Counted from the stretch's first letter, positions 21,856 through 34,623 are shown. The stretch: DNA of 57,500 bases from Cryptococcus deneoformans JEC21 (GCF_000091045.1 NC_006686.1:1430001-1487500), one strand, 5' to 3'. The notes: generated by a model not told the origin, from the sequence alone. Translations and numbers: made by a program.

Positions 21856-24800
21856 TTATGCGTGAGAGCCATAATCCCTAAACTCTAATGAATTGCCTTG
21901 TAGTTTTGGCTGAGAGATAAGAGCCTTATTTACAGGCTTACCCAATGCGCTCCTTCTCTTGGGCATTGCCGCCTTCATTCCTGCCGTACCTAGATATGAT
22001 CTCGTCACCATGTCCTCGAATGGGTTTTGAGACATTCTCGACCTCGTGGGCGATTGATAACCATCATGATTCTGAGAGTACGAGTTGGGATTCTGAGACC
22101 AATTACCGCCGAAAACGGAGTGGCCGCCGTAACTAAGGGGAGACTCAGTAGATGAGCCAGAATTGGAACCATGAGATACACGATTCGCATCGTCATTGTA
22201 TCCACGTCGCTGGTCGCGCATAGAACGATCATTCTCAAAAGGAGAAGCATAAAAGGATGAAGGGCGATCATCAATTTCACTAGCAGCGATGGATGGCGCG
22301 CGCGACACACGACGGTCGTTGACCCATCCATTGTTCGTAGTGACGCCACCTTGGTAAACTTGAGACATGAAACGATGGTCCGGGAACATTGACATGTGCT
22401 CCGACAGCCGCTTGTGGACAGCCTTGTCATTGGATCGTTTGGTGCGTTTGTATACCCACCAGACTAAGGCTATCCAAAGGGCGCCGCCTACTCCAACACA
22501 AACGCCGATTATGATGTTGCGCTTCTTCTTGCTCGATGATGAGCCATCAGAGGTTGACGAAGATGATGGTGCAGTGTCAGATGCAGCAGCCAGGGGGAAA
22601 GCGGTGTTGATCTGGGCGGCAAGCTGACCCTCAATGCCGGACTGGTTGTACAGAGGCGATGAAGCGGTTTGAATGTACGCATTGAGGGTGTCAAAATATT
22701 CGCTCGGGATGTAGGCCATGTACTGGGTCAAGAGGGAAGTCTCATCGCCGTCCCAAGACGCGGGTTGGTACACCTGAAGACCATACGTGGATATTTCGGA
22801 AGCTATATCGCAAAAAGGTCAGTTAGATCCTATACTTACGATAAGGAACTTACAGTCAACCTCCAAGGCATTGCTAATGAGGGTAGGGAAAGTGTTGAAC
22901 AGCTGGCTGGTTGCATCAGAAGACGCGACCTACTAAAGTCAGCGAAATCCACTTCCACATGCATTGTACTCACAACAAACCACCAGGGGTATTGCTCCTC
23001 CGCCAGTAAGATCGCAATCAATGTATCACCCTTAATTGGATCGTCGTCACCTCCCGTCCCCGCGTTTGCGTTATTGGCTACCGAGTTTCCAGGAACAATC
23101 AACGTGGGCATACTACTCGGTATGCTTGCAATCGATGGCGAAGCGGTAGTGCTGCTGGATCCAGAACCCGACTGAGAAGCGACCTGAGATGTATACGCGC
23201 TAGTGGCCTGGTAGGAAGATGAAGCAGTAGAAGCGACGATAAGCCAAGTCTGAGTAGGAGTGTAGCCTTCATTAATGCTAGAAGTTGCAGTATAAGCATT
23301 GGTTGATGATTCAGACCATTCGTCGAAAGAAGATGGCGAAGATGAGGACGTAACAGGATCAAATGTCATGACTTGTGATCCAGTAACTGCAGGTGCGGAC
23401 GTAATAGCAGTGACGTTGACCATACCAGAAATATTAGCCTCAGATTCGGAAGACTCGGCCTTTGATGATGACATTGTAATTGAAGAAGCTGATACAGGCG
23501 CCGCAGCAGTGAGGGGGTAATCCGAAGCAGAAGTTGCTGCTTGATTAACAGACCCAGAGGCACTGTCTAAAACCGACATCTGAGCCGAACTGCTTGGTTT
23601 CATCGATTTTTCGCCGCTAAATGAACTTGACACTGTTTGAGAAACTATCCCAGTGTAAACAGCAGATTGCGAAGAGGATAAAGAAGGTTCAGGATCATCG
23701 GACAAAATATTGCTAGACTCGATAACTGAAGAGCTTGGGCCCGCATAAGCGACCGCACTAACAGTAGTAGGAACAGTGGTTTGAGTGATTGTTTGTAGCG
23801 AAGACCCAGAAGATTCTGTTGGGATAGGCATGCGAGCAAAAGATTCGCTAACGATTTGTGAGGTGGTGTCGTCTACCACAACCGAAATGGAAGACGAAGG
23901 CTCAAGTGAGCTGGTGGTACCTACAAGCGCCCCAGGCATGAAAGAAGTGTCGCTTGGCTCGACATACGAACTAGATTCCGTTACAGAAGGTTCGAAAGGG
24001 CTCGATGTCGAAAACACGTTGGAACTTGAAGCGCCATCGGAAACCGGAAAGACTTCAGAAGATGAAGGAACAACGTCAGACGCCTCTGAAGTGGCGGAGG
24101 CGGGTTCGAAGACAGAAGTCGATAAGGGATCGAAAGGAGCAGAAGAGGATGCAGCACTAGTAATGGCCGCCTCTGAAACACTGGTAGATGAAGGAATAAC
24201 GTCAGGCACCTCTGAAACACTGGTAGATGAAGGAACAACGTCAGGCGCCTCTGAAGCGGTTTCGAAGATAGGAGTCGATAAGGGATTGAAAGGAGCAGAA
24301 GAAGATGCAGCAGTAGTAATGGCCGCCTCTGAAATGCTGGTAGAGATGTCTAGAAGAGAGGGAACAGCTTCACCAAGACTGGAAGTGACGGAAGATGGTT
24401 CGACAGTGCCGAATGCGGAGGCAGCAAGGGATGTGGTGGCGCCGTCGCTTGGAGCAGAATTGGATGGAGTAACTTCGCTAGAAGCAACAGCTAGAGACGC
24501 ATAAGCATGCAGTACATGACGTCAAATGGATTCGTCTCCCTTACCTTCAGAAGTTGTAAGAGGCACGTCACTCCCACTGAGGCTGGGACTTCCACTCTGA
24601 CTGACATAGACAGCCGCTGTCTGAGTTGCTGCAGTTGAAACTTCGGATTGGGAACCTAGGAAAGAATCTTGCATGTCAGTTTTTTGTACCACGGATGTGT
24701 TTGAGCTTGATAAAAAAACACTAGAAAGTGAAGAAGGCAAAAACGAAGTAACTGAAGTTGGGGAAGAAGTTGAAGAAGCAACAAATTGACGATATTGCGT

Positions 24801-27680
24801 CAAGGATGAAAGAATGTCTCCTTCCGTGGCATCTGTAGTCGACCCCTCGAATGCAGAAGAAAAAGTTGAGATTATTTCAGACATTGCAGAAAGGTCTCCC
24901 GTTTCTGTTGTCATAGGTAAAGACACCGAGGCTGGGATTCCCCCAAACGTTGTCGTTAAATTTGCCCCTTCAACCCAGCTTGAACCTGTGATTCCGTTGC
25001 TCTTTGTCGCAAAACCATTTCCTGAGGAGATGAATCCTTCATTACTCGTAGTATCCGTCGCAGATGACCGAAACAAGCTGTAACTTTCCGCGGACAAACC
25101 TGACGACTCCGACAACCCGTCGCTCACAGTGAAAGCCTCCAAAAAGGATGCCGATGAGCTTTCAATAACCGTTACTGTCGCCGACAAAGATACACCATCT
25201 TTCGTTGTCATCGCTGAAACAGTAAGTGGTAAAGTAGCTGAACTTGGTAGATCGCCAGCGGAAGACAACACAGTTGTTGGCGATAAGCCACTACTGGGTG
25301 AGATAACCACCATGGATCCCGACACCCCATCACTCCCCATAACCATTGAGACGATAGGGGAAGCAGTGGGAAGCCCTGAGTAGGTTGAAAATCTCGACTG
25401 GCTCAAGAATAATGTATTGGATGTCGAAGAGACACTAAAGTCGATTGACGAGCCCATAGCAGACGAATAGTCGCTGCTCTCGCTCGGGCCATCAACCGAA
25501 GAAGAGCCAGTTGGCAGTATCGTAGTCGACAGAGGCGTAGTGAACGTGCCTTCTGGATTGGCGGCGCTCATAGACGATGACATGAGAGGCAACGCGGTAT
25601 CGTTCCTCGCATCGCTGGTGGAGGAAATTATGTCGGACAGCGTGTTTGAGATGGTATTGGAGAAAATGTTTACAGAGGCGGACGTAGGGACAACACTCGT
25701 TTCTCCGAGGGATACGGAAGAAAGGTCCTCCGACAAGCTTTGAAAAGACGTATAGCTCGCGGCTGATGAGGTGGCAACGCTTGGCAAAGAATTCTCCGTC
25801 AGGTCTGAGGTCACCCCCCCTGCCACTGTAAGCGACTCCGACGATGGCCAGCCTGCCGCTTCTGACAATATCCACCCTTCTGTTTCCACCGCCGAAGTCG
25901 TAATCGACGCCGTCTCCATCACTACAGAAATTCCCCCTCCTGATTGTGTACTGACTAGTGGCTCAGAACTTGAGGAACTAACGACCTCAAGAGAAAGAGA
26001 CATTACGCCAATATCATCAATTGTGGTCGAGGTCGCTACGCCGTAGTCCGAAAGTATTGTTTCACCTGGTTGAGAGCTGACAGCGGTTACTACAATAGAA
26101 ATGCCGACTTCCTGTGCCGCAGCAGAGGTGGCTGAGAAAGCCGAACTGTCCGCGGTGACGGCGGATGGTGCAGCTAGAGTAACGACGGCGTCCGATGAAA
26201 ATGACCAAACGTCTTCGTCTAGCGATGACGCTTGTACACCTGTCTGGGCAATGGTGATGGGTTGACTATCCGTCTGAGCGCTTGTGACTATTATCACTGC
26301 AGTGGTCGACTCTGGAGCAATACTAGTAATTTGTTGCCCTACAGAGACACTGGTGACCTCTACAAGTGCGCTTGTCACCTCTGCAGCTGCAGCACTCGTT
26401 ATGCCCCAGTCCTGATCCGCTGTCACCCCTACTTGCCCGACAGTGTTGGCGGCGGTGTTCCCAAGGTCCTCCGCCTCTGTCTGAATGTCCGTTTCCGTTA
26501 CCGCTCCGCTGTTCACATCTCCCTCTCCTGTTTGACCGGATTCTTGCCTTTTCATTTCTCTGTACCATCTTTTACCTTTTGATTTTGTTGACCAAACTAC
26601 AGTCGGGACTGGGTCCCATTGCGCTGCCATAGTTCCATTCACGGTCACAGCATGCGCAAATACGCACGGCCATCTCCAACCATCAAATAGAATTGAAAAG
26701 CGAAAGAAAATTTGAGAAAAAGATAAAATTGAACTTGAAACGGGCAAAAACTTTGAAACTTGAAAAGATCTTGATCTGAATTGAGACTTACTGGTTATGG
26801 ACTCGACAATAGCCTCAGGAGTAGCAAGAACTGTTTGAGAAGGCGAAGTTGAAGATTGCTGGCTTATAAGGACTGGCGTTGGTGATTTGGTACTTAGCTC
26901 AATGGCCGAAGATGTAAGGATAGAAGCGACACTAGGAGCGGGAGTAAAAGTCTCAGAACTGTATTCAAGAGATGATATAGATGAAGCGGCAGTCGAACTG
27001 GAGCTTGCTATTGGGGAATAAGAGGAAGCCGCTTCTGAGCTGTATGATGTGGACGTTCCTTGATCTGACGTGACGGCATATACGATTGAAGATGTGCTTT
27101 CAACGTCAACTTTGGATTGCGAAGCAGAGGAAGATTCGCGGGAAGAAGATGTCAAGGTAGCTGAATGAGACTCGATCGCAGAGGCGGCTAGCGCTCCAGT
27201 AATTGACGATGTTTCGAAGGAAGGAACTGAAGATGCGATAGATTGGATGAGATTCGTAGAGGATTCGAGAACAGACGTTGCCACAGGCTGTGTCGAAGAT
27301 TGAACAGACGATGTGCTATCCGCGGATGAAACAAGCTGACTCGTCGACGACTCTGTGGAAGTAGTTGGTGCTAAGAGGTCGAACAGATTACTCGGGACAC
27401 TAGAGCCCAAAGCTGCTGAGTTTGTCAGGATTGTACATGAATTACCTTCCGACTACACTCGTGACTCACATTCAAGCTCGCTGATAAGATTAAACTGTCT
27501 CTTCTTCCCCTCCATTGCCCTTCTCCTAGTCTGGTTATGCACCCTCCTCTCTACCCCTGTTCCTCCTCTTCCATGTTCCAAAGCCTCGCCAACCTCTGCA
27601 ACCACTGCAAGGATAAGTATTACAAGTATCGGGACGAGCGCCAATGAAGGCGGTGTATATCGCTGTCGACGGTGACGCAT
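21856..27680 (-). CDS. MSB2: Msb2-type signalling mucin: giant Ser/Thr-rich single-pass membrane protein
   Basis: A gene of about 1,800 codons. The start at 27680 (MRHRRQRYTPPS) is followed by a strongly hydrophobic segment (LALVPILVILILAVVAEVGEA), which looks like a signal sequence. Intron 1 is 27416-27469. Most of the product is a Ser/Thr-rich, glycosylation-prone ectodomain. Near 22960-22590 is a folded module: WWFVVASSDATSQLFNTFPT, ISNALEVD, YGLQVYQPAS, LLTQYMAYIPSEYFDTLNAY and SPLYN. It resembles the Hkr1-Msb2 homology (HMH) domain. One transmembrane helix follows (IIIGVCVGVGGALWIALVWW, about 22515-22455), flanked by Lys/Arg. A cytoplasmic tail of about 190 residues ends with ISQPKLQGNSLEF, like the ISxPxxxNSL tail motif of fungal Msb2. 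Msb2 proteins sense surface or osmotic cues upstream of MAP kinases. Domain order supports the call; orthology is inferred. Introns at 24491-24544 and two near 22810-22990 are well supported. One near 26791 is unresolved. Confidence 0.78.
24090..24345. repeat. Tandem duplications inside the mucin ectodomain
   Basis: Two imperfect copies of a roughly 90-bp block (about 24110-24195 and 24255-24340 on the plus strand) encode SEAAITSAASSSAPFDPLST and SEAAITTAASSSAPFNPLST on the minus strand. Between them is a smaller tandem unit of about 39-42 bp, two near-identical copies encoding STSVSE-PDV[VI]PS. Slippage-type expansion of the mucin region is the simple reading. Confidence 0.75.
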
Positions 27681-29300
27681 TGAAATTGAGCCCCTGGCTC
27701 TCGTTGCCGGTAATATCACCGTGTCCGTATTCTGCCTATTGGTGCGCGATAAAGATGGAGCTAGAGCCTTGACAAGATGAGCATGTGTAGTGGGGGATAT
27801 CGGGACAACGTGTGTGGAGGAAAAAATGACGTGTGTCGATGACAGAACGTCAACAGGTTTCGGTTGAATTTGGTTGAGGCGTGGTGGAATGCAGAGCAAG
27901 GGAAAAACCGGCCAGCGGGTACGGACTTGCTCTACTGCTGTGAAGTATGTTTCGATGTTGATTTTGGGACTGTAACGCGTGGAATCCTGTGTTGGAGGGA
28001 TCCGTGTACAGGAGATGTTTATGAAAAGAAGAGGGCGAAAAAGAGAAAGGATGTATGGAGGTGGTTGGTGTAAAGAGTGTTGTCGCTGTTAGAAGCGGTT
28101 GGCGGTTGTAAAAGAGGCGGGCGGAGGAATGGTTAGCTGTGTATGTATGGGCGATAGAAGAGAAGAGGTAGGAAGAAAGACAGAAGATGGAAGAGAGAAT
28201 AATGTCGCCGCTGCTGGAGCGAGTAACGGACGGACACTGCACACATCACCCGTCCAGGCCCAAGCAGAACCCGGCCATGGAACGCCTGCCTTCCAGGAAC
28301 GGGGGCCACATCCAAACACTCCAGCCACAATCCTCCATTCCACATATATGCGGAAACAACAACTACTCACCTCACGTGGCACAAGCAGTCGCGTACACCA
28401 GCAGATACTCCTCCTCGTGGATCTTGAGTAAAAATGTAAGAGTCCCGGAAGTATGGCTGGCGATAACAGGTTTGAATGGAAAGTGATGAGGGCCGCGCCA
28501 AGTTGCTACGAGAAGCCCGCGCGCACGCAGCAAAATATCACCGCTCGCCTGCAGACCCTTTCGTTATACGCGTGCTGATATTTTTTTTGTGGTCCGCCGC
28601 TGACTGCTGCCTGGCTGTTAGGTGAGGCGTGACGTGTTTATTAGGGTTCACAACAACGAAAGATGATGATGAGAGTCGTTTTTTGTGACAACCGGACGAA
28701 CGAAGACTTAATAATAGGCAAAGGCGTGATGTGGACAAGACACCGTATCTACATGCATTTTGCTCCATTATCCATATTGTAGCGAGCAGGTCCTTCGTAT
28801 CACCGATGCAGCACCGTCGACTCTCTGCTGACTGCCAACCGGCGGCGGTCTATATGAGCAGACCCTGAAATATCTTAGTAACCAAAAAGAATTAACCAAC
28901 CCTACTGCCCAATTATATAGCAAGGAAAGTAGTCGCGTCTGCCGTGTTACTTCGCTCACTTAATAAAAATTCCTAGCTTGAAAAAGTTTTTAGTTATTAG
29001 AATGAACTCCCACGTGCTCTCCAAGTTTCGCAAAAGACAAGATCCAAATCGTAATCTGCGTCTCAGTTCGCACCTGCGCCAATAATAAAAGACGCGACCG
29101 ATACAAGCACAGGCACTGGCACAAGAAGTAGGCGAAAGTGGTAATACATGCTGACTGCTAGTACATGCAGTACTACACGAGCACTGATGGAAATGCTCGG
29201 AACGGTCTTTATCAAGTTTCATTCCATGCCTATAATTTGCAGCTTGCGCTTCATACAGCTCCTTTGATTATGCTTATTTTCAATTTTATCTAAACTCTGC
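27681..29300. promoter_or_regulatory. Long upstream region of the mucin gene plus transporter 3' flank
   Basis: 1.6 kb without a supported gene. The transporter at 29301-31689 is on the same strand, so this contains the mucin promoter and its leader. The minus strand is pyrimidine-rich from about 27850 to 28240, as in a long 5' UTR. In-frame ATGs lie upstream (for example 27899) but add no conserved sequence, and starting there would bury the signal sequence. Transcript start is unknown. Confidence 0.45.
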
Positions 29301-31689
29301 TTACAATCTCCCGAAAACCAAGCCGATAACAACATAGATGAGAGTCAAGCTGCGACCGGTCCGGTATCAATAAAAGGTCCAAATGGCCATTTCTGTGGAA
29401 CATGTATGAAGGGCATCAAGAACTTACGGCGGTGTGAGAACAGCATACGACCAACTGATTGTCTTGGATATCAACCTTTCGAACGCATCACCAGATGCTG
29501 CTTGAGTGATTTGTGCCAACGTCAGAGCCGGAGGCTGCACCGTCAATCTAATTGTCAGCAAAATCATACGCTCGCAATCATCTGAACGTAACCCGGAAAC
29601 AAAGTATGAGATCTGAAAATCAAAACTCACGGAAGAAACCAATAGCACTGTACAGAGCACAAAAACTGGGTCTGCAGCAGTTTCAAAGAAGTCATACTTG
29701 GCCATCAACGCCAAAAGCGGCATCATTAGCATTGGCACAAGAATCATTCGACTGATCACAGCGACGAAAACAGTTCGATTTTCTCGGGGATAAGCCTTCT
29801 GATCGGAGGGACGCAAGCCAGCGATGGCACGAAACTTGCGCTCGAAGAAGTTGGATGGTCGGGTTGGAGTTTCGCCAAGGTGAGGACCGGAGGAAGGAGG
29901 ATGGGTAGAAGGAGGGGTGTAGAAGAAAGCGCCTAGGACCACTAAAGTGACGGGAACTGTATACATGACAATCAGATCATGAGAGGTGAATGAAGAAAAA
30001 AGTAGTGATGGTGCTTACTTGAACATTGTCCAGCACCCTTGATCGCTTGTTCTAGAGGTTTAAATTTGGCCATTTCCCGCTGCAAAGGCTGTACCATCGC
30101 AATGAAGATTGACAACAGCGCAGCATACATGGGGACAGTCATGAACGCATTCAAGCTCTTGCCGACAGACGTTGCTTTCTTTTGCAGTCCACGCCAACAA
30201 GCTTGAAGCTTTGTGGAAGGAGGATCGAGGCGAAGGCGAAGACCAGGTTGTGCGTAATTCCCCTATCACATTGTCAGTTGCCCCCCCCCCCTAAGCGTAT
30301 GGAGGCTTGGACATACCCATTCCTCGTCCTCCTCATCACTGCTATCTTCCTCGATCAGCTCGATCCTGTGATTTCTGGGGGCTTCAGGTAGTCCCCAAAA
30401 CTCTCGACCACTCTCAGTCCTGCTTAGAGTCCTCGACCTCTTCGTAGCACTCATGATCGAATGACTTCGCGTGCTGGTTCCGGTAGTTGACTGCCTTCGG
30501 GGCGAAAAAGAGTGTACCGGCCCAGGAGCTCCGAAGGGAGTAGTTGGAGAAGAGGAAGCATCACGAATCATAGTCGGTGTTACACCGATTAATGCGCCAC
30601 GTCCCCGCCAAGTTTGGTTGTCCTCAGAAGAAAAGAAAGGCGACCTGCTCTCATGTCCATTCTCTTCAATGTGTCCAGGTGACTGTACAAGCCCCGTGTC
30701 ATGAACTAAGCCGTGATTATGCTGAGTCTGGTCCACTTCATCGTCGGCATTAGAGAGAAGCTTAACGCCCCATGACCATCGTAGCATCATACCGAGGGTG
30801 GAGTAGAGGACAAGATAGGTGAGGGCTCGACCCAGCATTTGATCTTTGGAGTCGTCGAATCCCCATTTGAGGCCGGGGACTGTAGTCACCAAAGCCTAAA
30901 TAGAGTCAACTTAATGACGAAGTATTATCGTGGATGTGGATACGGACCTGGATCAAGGCGATTGGCAAAGAATTGCTATTTTGAAACATCGAGGCACAAA
31001 TGGCAAAAGCCCTAAGGGAACCTCATCAGCATCAGCTTCACCTATTGCCAAGAACGTGCATAATAAAGCTCTGTGCCCCACGTACGTCTGCGATTTGGAA
31101 AGCCTGAACACCTTGGCAAGGAACCACGCTACTAAGGCCGAAAGACCAGTGATGAGGATAAAACTAGCAGTTTTGACAGGTGAATAAGTTAGAACAATGC
31201 GGACAGAGGATCCTGTAGAGAAATGGCGCTTCACATACCCAAGAGGGATGATCCATAGTTCTTTCAGCTTTGCAGGTGTAAGAGAGTAAGCCACCTAGCC
31301 AAGCGTAAGCCATCAACTAACATTGCGACAGTCGTCTCCCAAATTTGTGGGGGCTCACCTTTGAGAACAGCAAAGCTGGGGTGAACAGGGAGACGTTGAT
31401 GACATTCAGCTTTCTCTGGGTCGCTTTATCCGTCACCCCAGCGCGGGCAAGTACATAACCCGCAACACATAACAGAATGACTTCGAAGATGGACTGAGGC
31501 GGTATCAGCTGACGCTAATCTTCAATCCACAGATGTTGATTGAAAGGATGCGCTCACATTAAAGACAGTCCGAAGTAATGTTTCGACTAGGATCGGCGGC
31601 GACAAAGATAGCTGACAGTCAGTTGCCACTAATTTCCCCTGTTTAACGGCTTTGGAAAGGAGCTTACTCGGCACAACGTCCTGGTACAT
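29301..31689 (-). CDS. Auxin-efflux-carrier (AEC/PIN-like, Ecm3-type) membrane transporter
   Basis: A multi-exon gene starting at 31689 and stopping at 29301-29303. N-terminal helices: LSPPILVETLLRTVFN, then SIFEVILLCVAGYVLARAGV and NVINVSLFTPALLFSK. A family-typical core follows: FAICASMFQNSNSLPIALIQ and VPGLKWGFDDSKDQMLGRA, then LTYLVLYSTLGMMLRWSWGV. This matches fungal Mem_trans (TC 2.A.69) proteins such as Ecm3. A hydrophilic central loop (about 30760-30330) with Ser/Thr and acidic stretches separates the two membrane halves. The C-terminal helices end in TLIYVVIGLVFGRL. The family moves organic anions across the ER or plasma membrane; the fungal substrate is not established. The N-terminal 25 residues are read straight through; a donor-like AGTAAG there would break frame if used. 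Confidence 0.85.
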
Positions 31690-31979
31690 CACACAGTGTT
31701 ATAGTGTTCAATCTTATATATTTGTTGAATATATCGATACAAAGAGGAATATGTTAATGTCAAGGCATGTCACGTCCGTCTTATCTTAACCACGTTCATC
31801 ATCCGTTCTTGTTGATCCCTTCTTACGTCACTGATCTAAGAGAGTCGCGGTGAATGTATTACGTAAATTATGTACACGATCAAGATTGACTTGTCTTCTT
31901 ATACATTTCGATCAATCATGTCCTTTGCGAAACAAAATAAAATTCGCACTCCTTATCGCATCAGTGGCAAGTAAGCAAG
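31690..31979. promoter_or_regulatory. Divergent promoter of the transporter and the Gfd2-like gene
   Basis: A 290-bp AT-rich spacer between two divergent start codons; no gene seen. Confidence 0.45.
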
Positions 31980-34623
31980 ATGGAGGATAACAATCCGGGA
32001 GACAAGGTTTTTCCCGATACCACCATGAGAGTCGAGTCCAAAGAGGGTCTGTCGCTTGTCAAAGACGCTTACATGAGGCAAATGGATGTCATGTATCAGT
32101 GGCCCAACAGTCTGAACCCTTGGCAGGTAAATTTGTTCGTTTGATTGAATTCGCATACTTTTTATTCATTTTAATGTAGGCTGGTGCCATCAAATCCATT
32201 TTTTCCAACACCGCCCTCTATGATCCTGGACACCCTCTGCATCCATGTAAAGAAGGCATTACGTTATACCTCGGTGAGGACCCATCTCTCACAGGCGCAC
32301 AGGCCTCTTGACTGATTCAAGAATTGTAGGTTACGATAAGACCAACCGCCCCCGACTTCTATTCAGTCTCAAACAAGTCGAATACATTCAATATTATATC
32401 AACGCCATGCGTCTAAGTACTCCTTCCTGGGTTGAATATTATCAACGACGCGCGGAACTTATAGCCGATGGAAGTCAAGAATCGCTGACTGAGCTTGAAG
32501 AAATGGGTGAACCCAGTTACGAAGATGGGAAGGATGACTGGGTACCGATTCCGGACATGGTTTTGCCTGCTGGGTTGTTCATCAAAATTGTATGCCTTAC
32601 TCTACTTGCAATCTGCAAAGTACTGATGCCACGACCGTTCAAAGGAAGAAATTTATGTCCAAAGTCACTTTCACCTCGGGAAAATCAACAAGCAGCTTGA
32701 GAAGGATTCCAAACTTGCTGAAAGGCATGAGCGAAACGGCATGCCGCTCCCGGTTTTTGACCCCAAACGCTTTGACGCCATTCTCAGTTTGCCCGTTCCT
32801 GATCCGAATGCCAATCCCGACCAGGAGAAAGAGAAGGAGAAGGGCATGCAGATACAGGATGAAAAGGACGAGGGAAAAATGACAGTGAAACTCCGAGCTC
32901 AGAAAGAGCAAGAGGAGAAAAGAAGGCAGGACGAGGCAGATTGGAGAGAACAAGAGGAGAGAGTGAGGAAACACCGCGAAGAGATGGAGCGCGAGGCAAT
33001 TGAGCGGGAGCAAAGGGCTGAACGAGAGCGAGATTTGATGGAAGAGGCATTAGACAAAGCTGCCGAGTTCATGGACGGCGAAGCCAATGATTCTTCTGCC
33101 AACTTTGTAGACGAAGACGAACGACAAGATCACGATAAGGTCTCTGCCCGGTACCACAATGCTTGTCAACGAGCGCTTATCATTGCTATGTATGGCGGAT
33201 GGAAATATTTCGATTCCGAGGAAAATGAACCCCAGCAAGGGGAGGACGCGGACGGCGTATTGGAAGAAGAAGAAAAGAAGGTAAACAAATTGGAAAAGCC
33301 TTCACACCTTGGGCGAACTGTTTTTGTGGCTCTGAGCGTGACAAGGTGGGAGAAAGATCCCAAAGTAGTACTTGAAGTTGGATGGTCAGCTATTTACTGG
33401 CAGGAGGATAAATGGTATGGCCCTCCTGACGCGCTCCATACGAAGCCTGAATTTGAAGAAATGAGAGACTATGGCCATATCATGTGAGTGTATCCTATAG
33501 GAATGTGTGACCAGGATCTGACGTGCGTGCAACGAAGTGTGCAAGACCACATACTGGACAAGCACAACGGAGAGACACGCCCCGATTATCGTGACAAGTA
33601 TTGTTATGGGGATTCGATTCCAGTGCCCAAGAATGAGTTGAAGCAGACCCTCAAGGCAAAACTTCAAGATATCTGGAAAAAGGGTGGAAAGGGGCCCATC
33701 TGTATGCTTTCTGTTTTTTCGGTGGTCAATATAAGGTACCACATAGCTGATATTACACAGTCATAGTCACACATACTCCCAAAGGTGAAGAACATGATTT
33801 TTGTGATGTAGGCTTAGACATTACTACCGCCGATCCTGATCTCCATCCGGATACCCAGGAGATTTTACCTGATGAGGATCCCAATGCCTCCAACGCAGTC
33901 TACATGGTTGTACGTATCATAGTTAATATTCTGCCTTTGTATCGTTCGTTTCTAATAACCATGCCTGTATTAGAACACCGCAACTCTCTTTGGTGCTATT
34001 GAGGGGGTAGAATCTTCCTACCTGCCGCCTTCTCCGTCCAATCCTCATCCTCTAGTCATCGCAGGACGCTCGAAGAAGAGTCTTCAACACGCTGCGCTGG
34101 TTGTGTTCGGCAATAGTGATGAACGTAGAAAACCAACTTTTGTCGGTAATGCCGGCAACGATGCTTTTGTGAGCCCTACCTGCTTTTGCACACACTGAGA
34201 ACACTCATTGACGGTATCAATTGACAGTATATTCTTCAACTTTTACTCGCCATTCTCTTCGGTTCAACACTTGATGAATTGAAAGCAGCGTATGAGGAAG
34301 ATAACATTAATCCTGATTTCTTCAAGACTTCTGCAGACCCTACTCGGCCCGATAAGGTAGAAGAAGATAAGGTGGAGTTTGTTAGAACCGCGCCCTCCAG
34401 GCCACCCGGATTAGAAGGCTACATTGAAGTGGATAGGGAGGACATGCTACCAGATGACGAAAGGATCATTTATGACGATCCCGAGTGGGTAGAGGAAGAA
34501 GATGTTATAGGTGTGCATTATGAGGATGATGAAGGGAACCTCTTGCCGCTTTCCCATGGCCCGGATCATGTTGGAAGTGATGAGGAAGAAAGGACAGATG
34601 TTCTAGATGCCGTAGACGTTTAA
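31980..34623 (+). CDS. Gfd2/YDR514C-like RNase H-fold (DEDDh-like) protein with altered catalytic positions
   Basis: Eight exons (31980-32126, 32180-32273, 32330-32589, 32645-33483, 33538-33701, 33761-33909, 33974-34168, 34228-34623) give 747 residues. A helical N-terminal part is followed by a long charged coiled coil (about 32810-33060, Glu/Lys/Arg-rich). The C-terminal domain has the Gfd2/YDR514C pattern: FVALSVTRWEKDPKVVLEVG, then MRDYGHIIVQDH, ATLFGAIEG and ALVVFGNSDE, then VGNAGNDAFYILQLLLAI. In active DEDDh-type relatives the first strand carries D-x-E and the last motif H-N-A-G-N-D. Here these read S-x-T and G-N-A-G-N-D. Nuclease activity is therefore unlikely, although the fold seems intact. 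The acidic C-terminal tail (about 110 residues) is disordered. Function unknown. Confidence 0.78.

Noticed and set aside
22669..23175. Plus-strand open frame opposite the HMH region
   Set aside because: No conserved sequence, and it overlaps the supported mucin exons and introns.
23785..24504. Long plus-strand open frame (239 codons) rich in Glu, Ser and Gly
   Set aside because: It is the antisense of the Ser/Thr-rich mucin exon; biased codon use keeps the opposite frame open. The sense strand has signal sequence, HMH-like module and membrane helix.
27850..28382. Several overlapping open frames of 70-130 codons on both strands upstream of the mucin
   Set aside because: Composition follows the CT-rich leader, with no motif or consistent splice structure.
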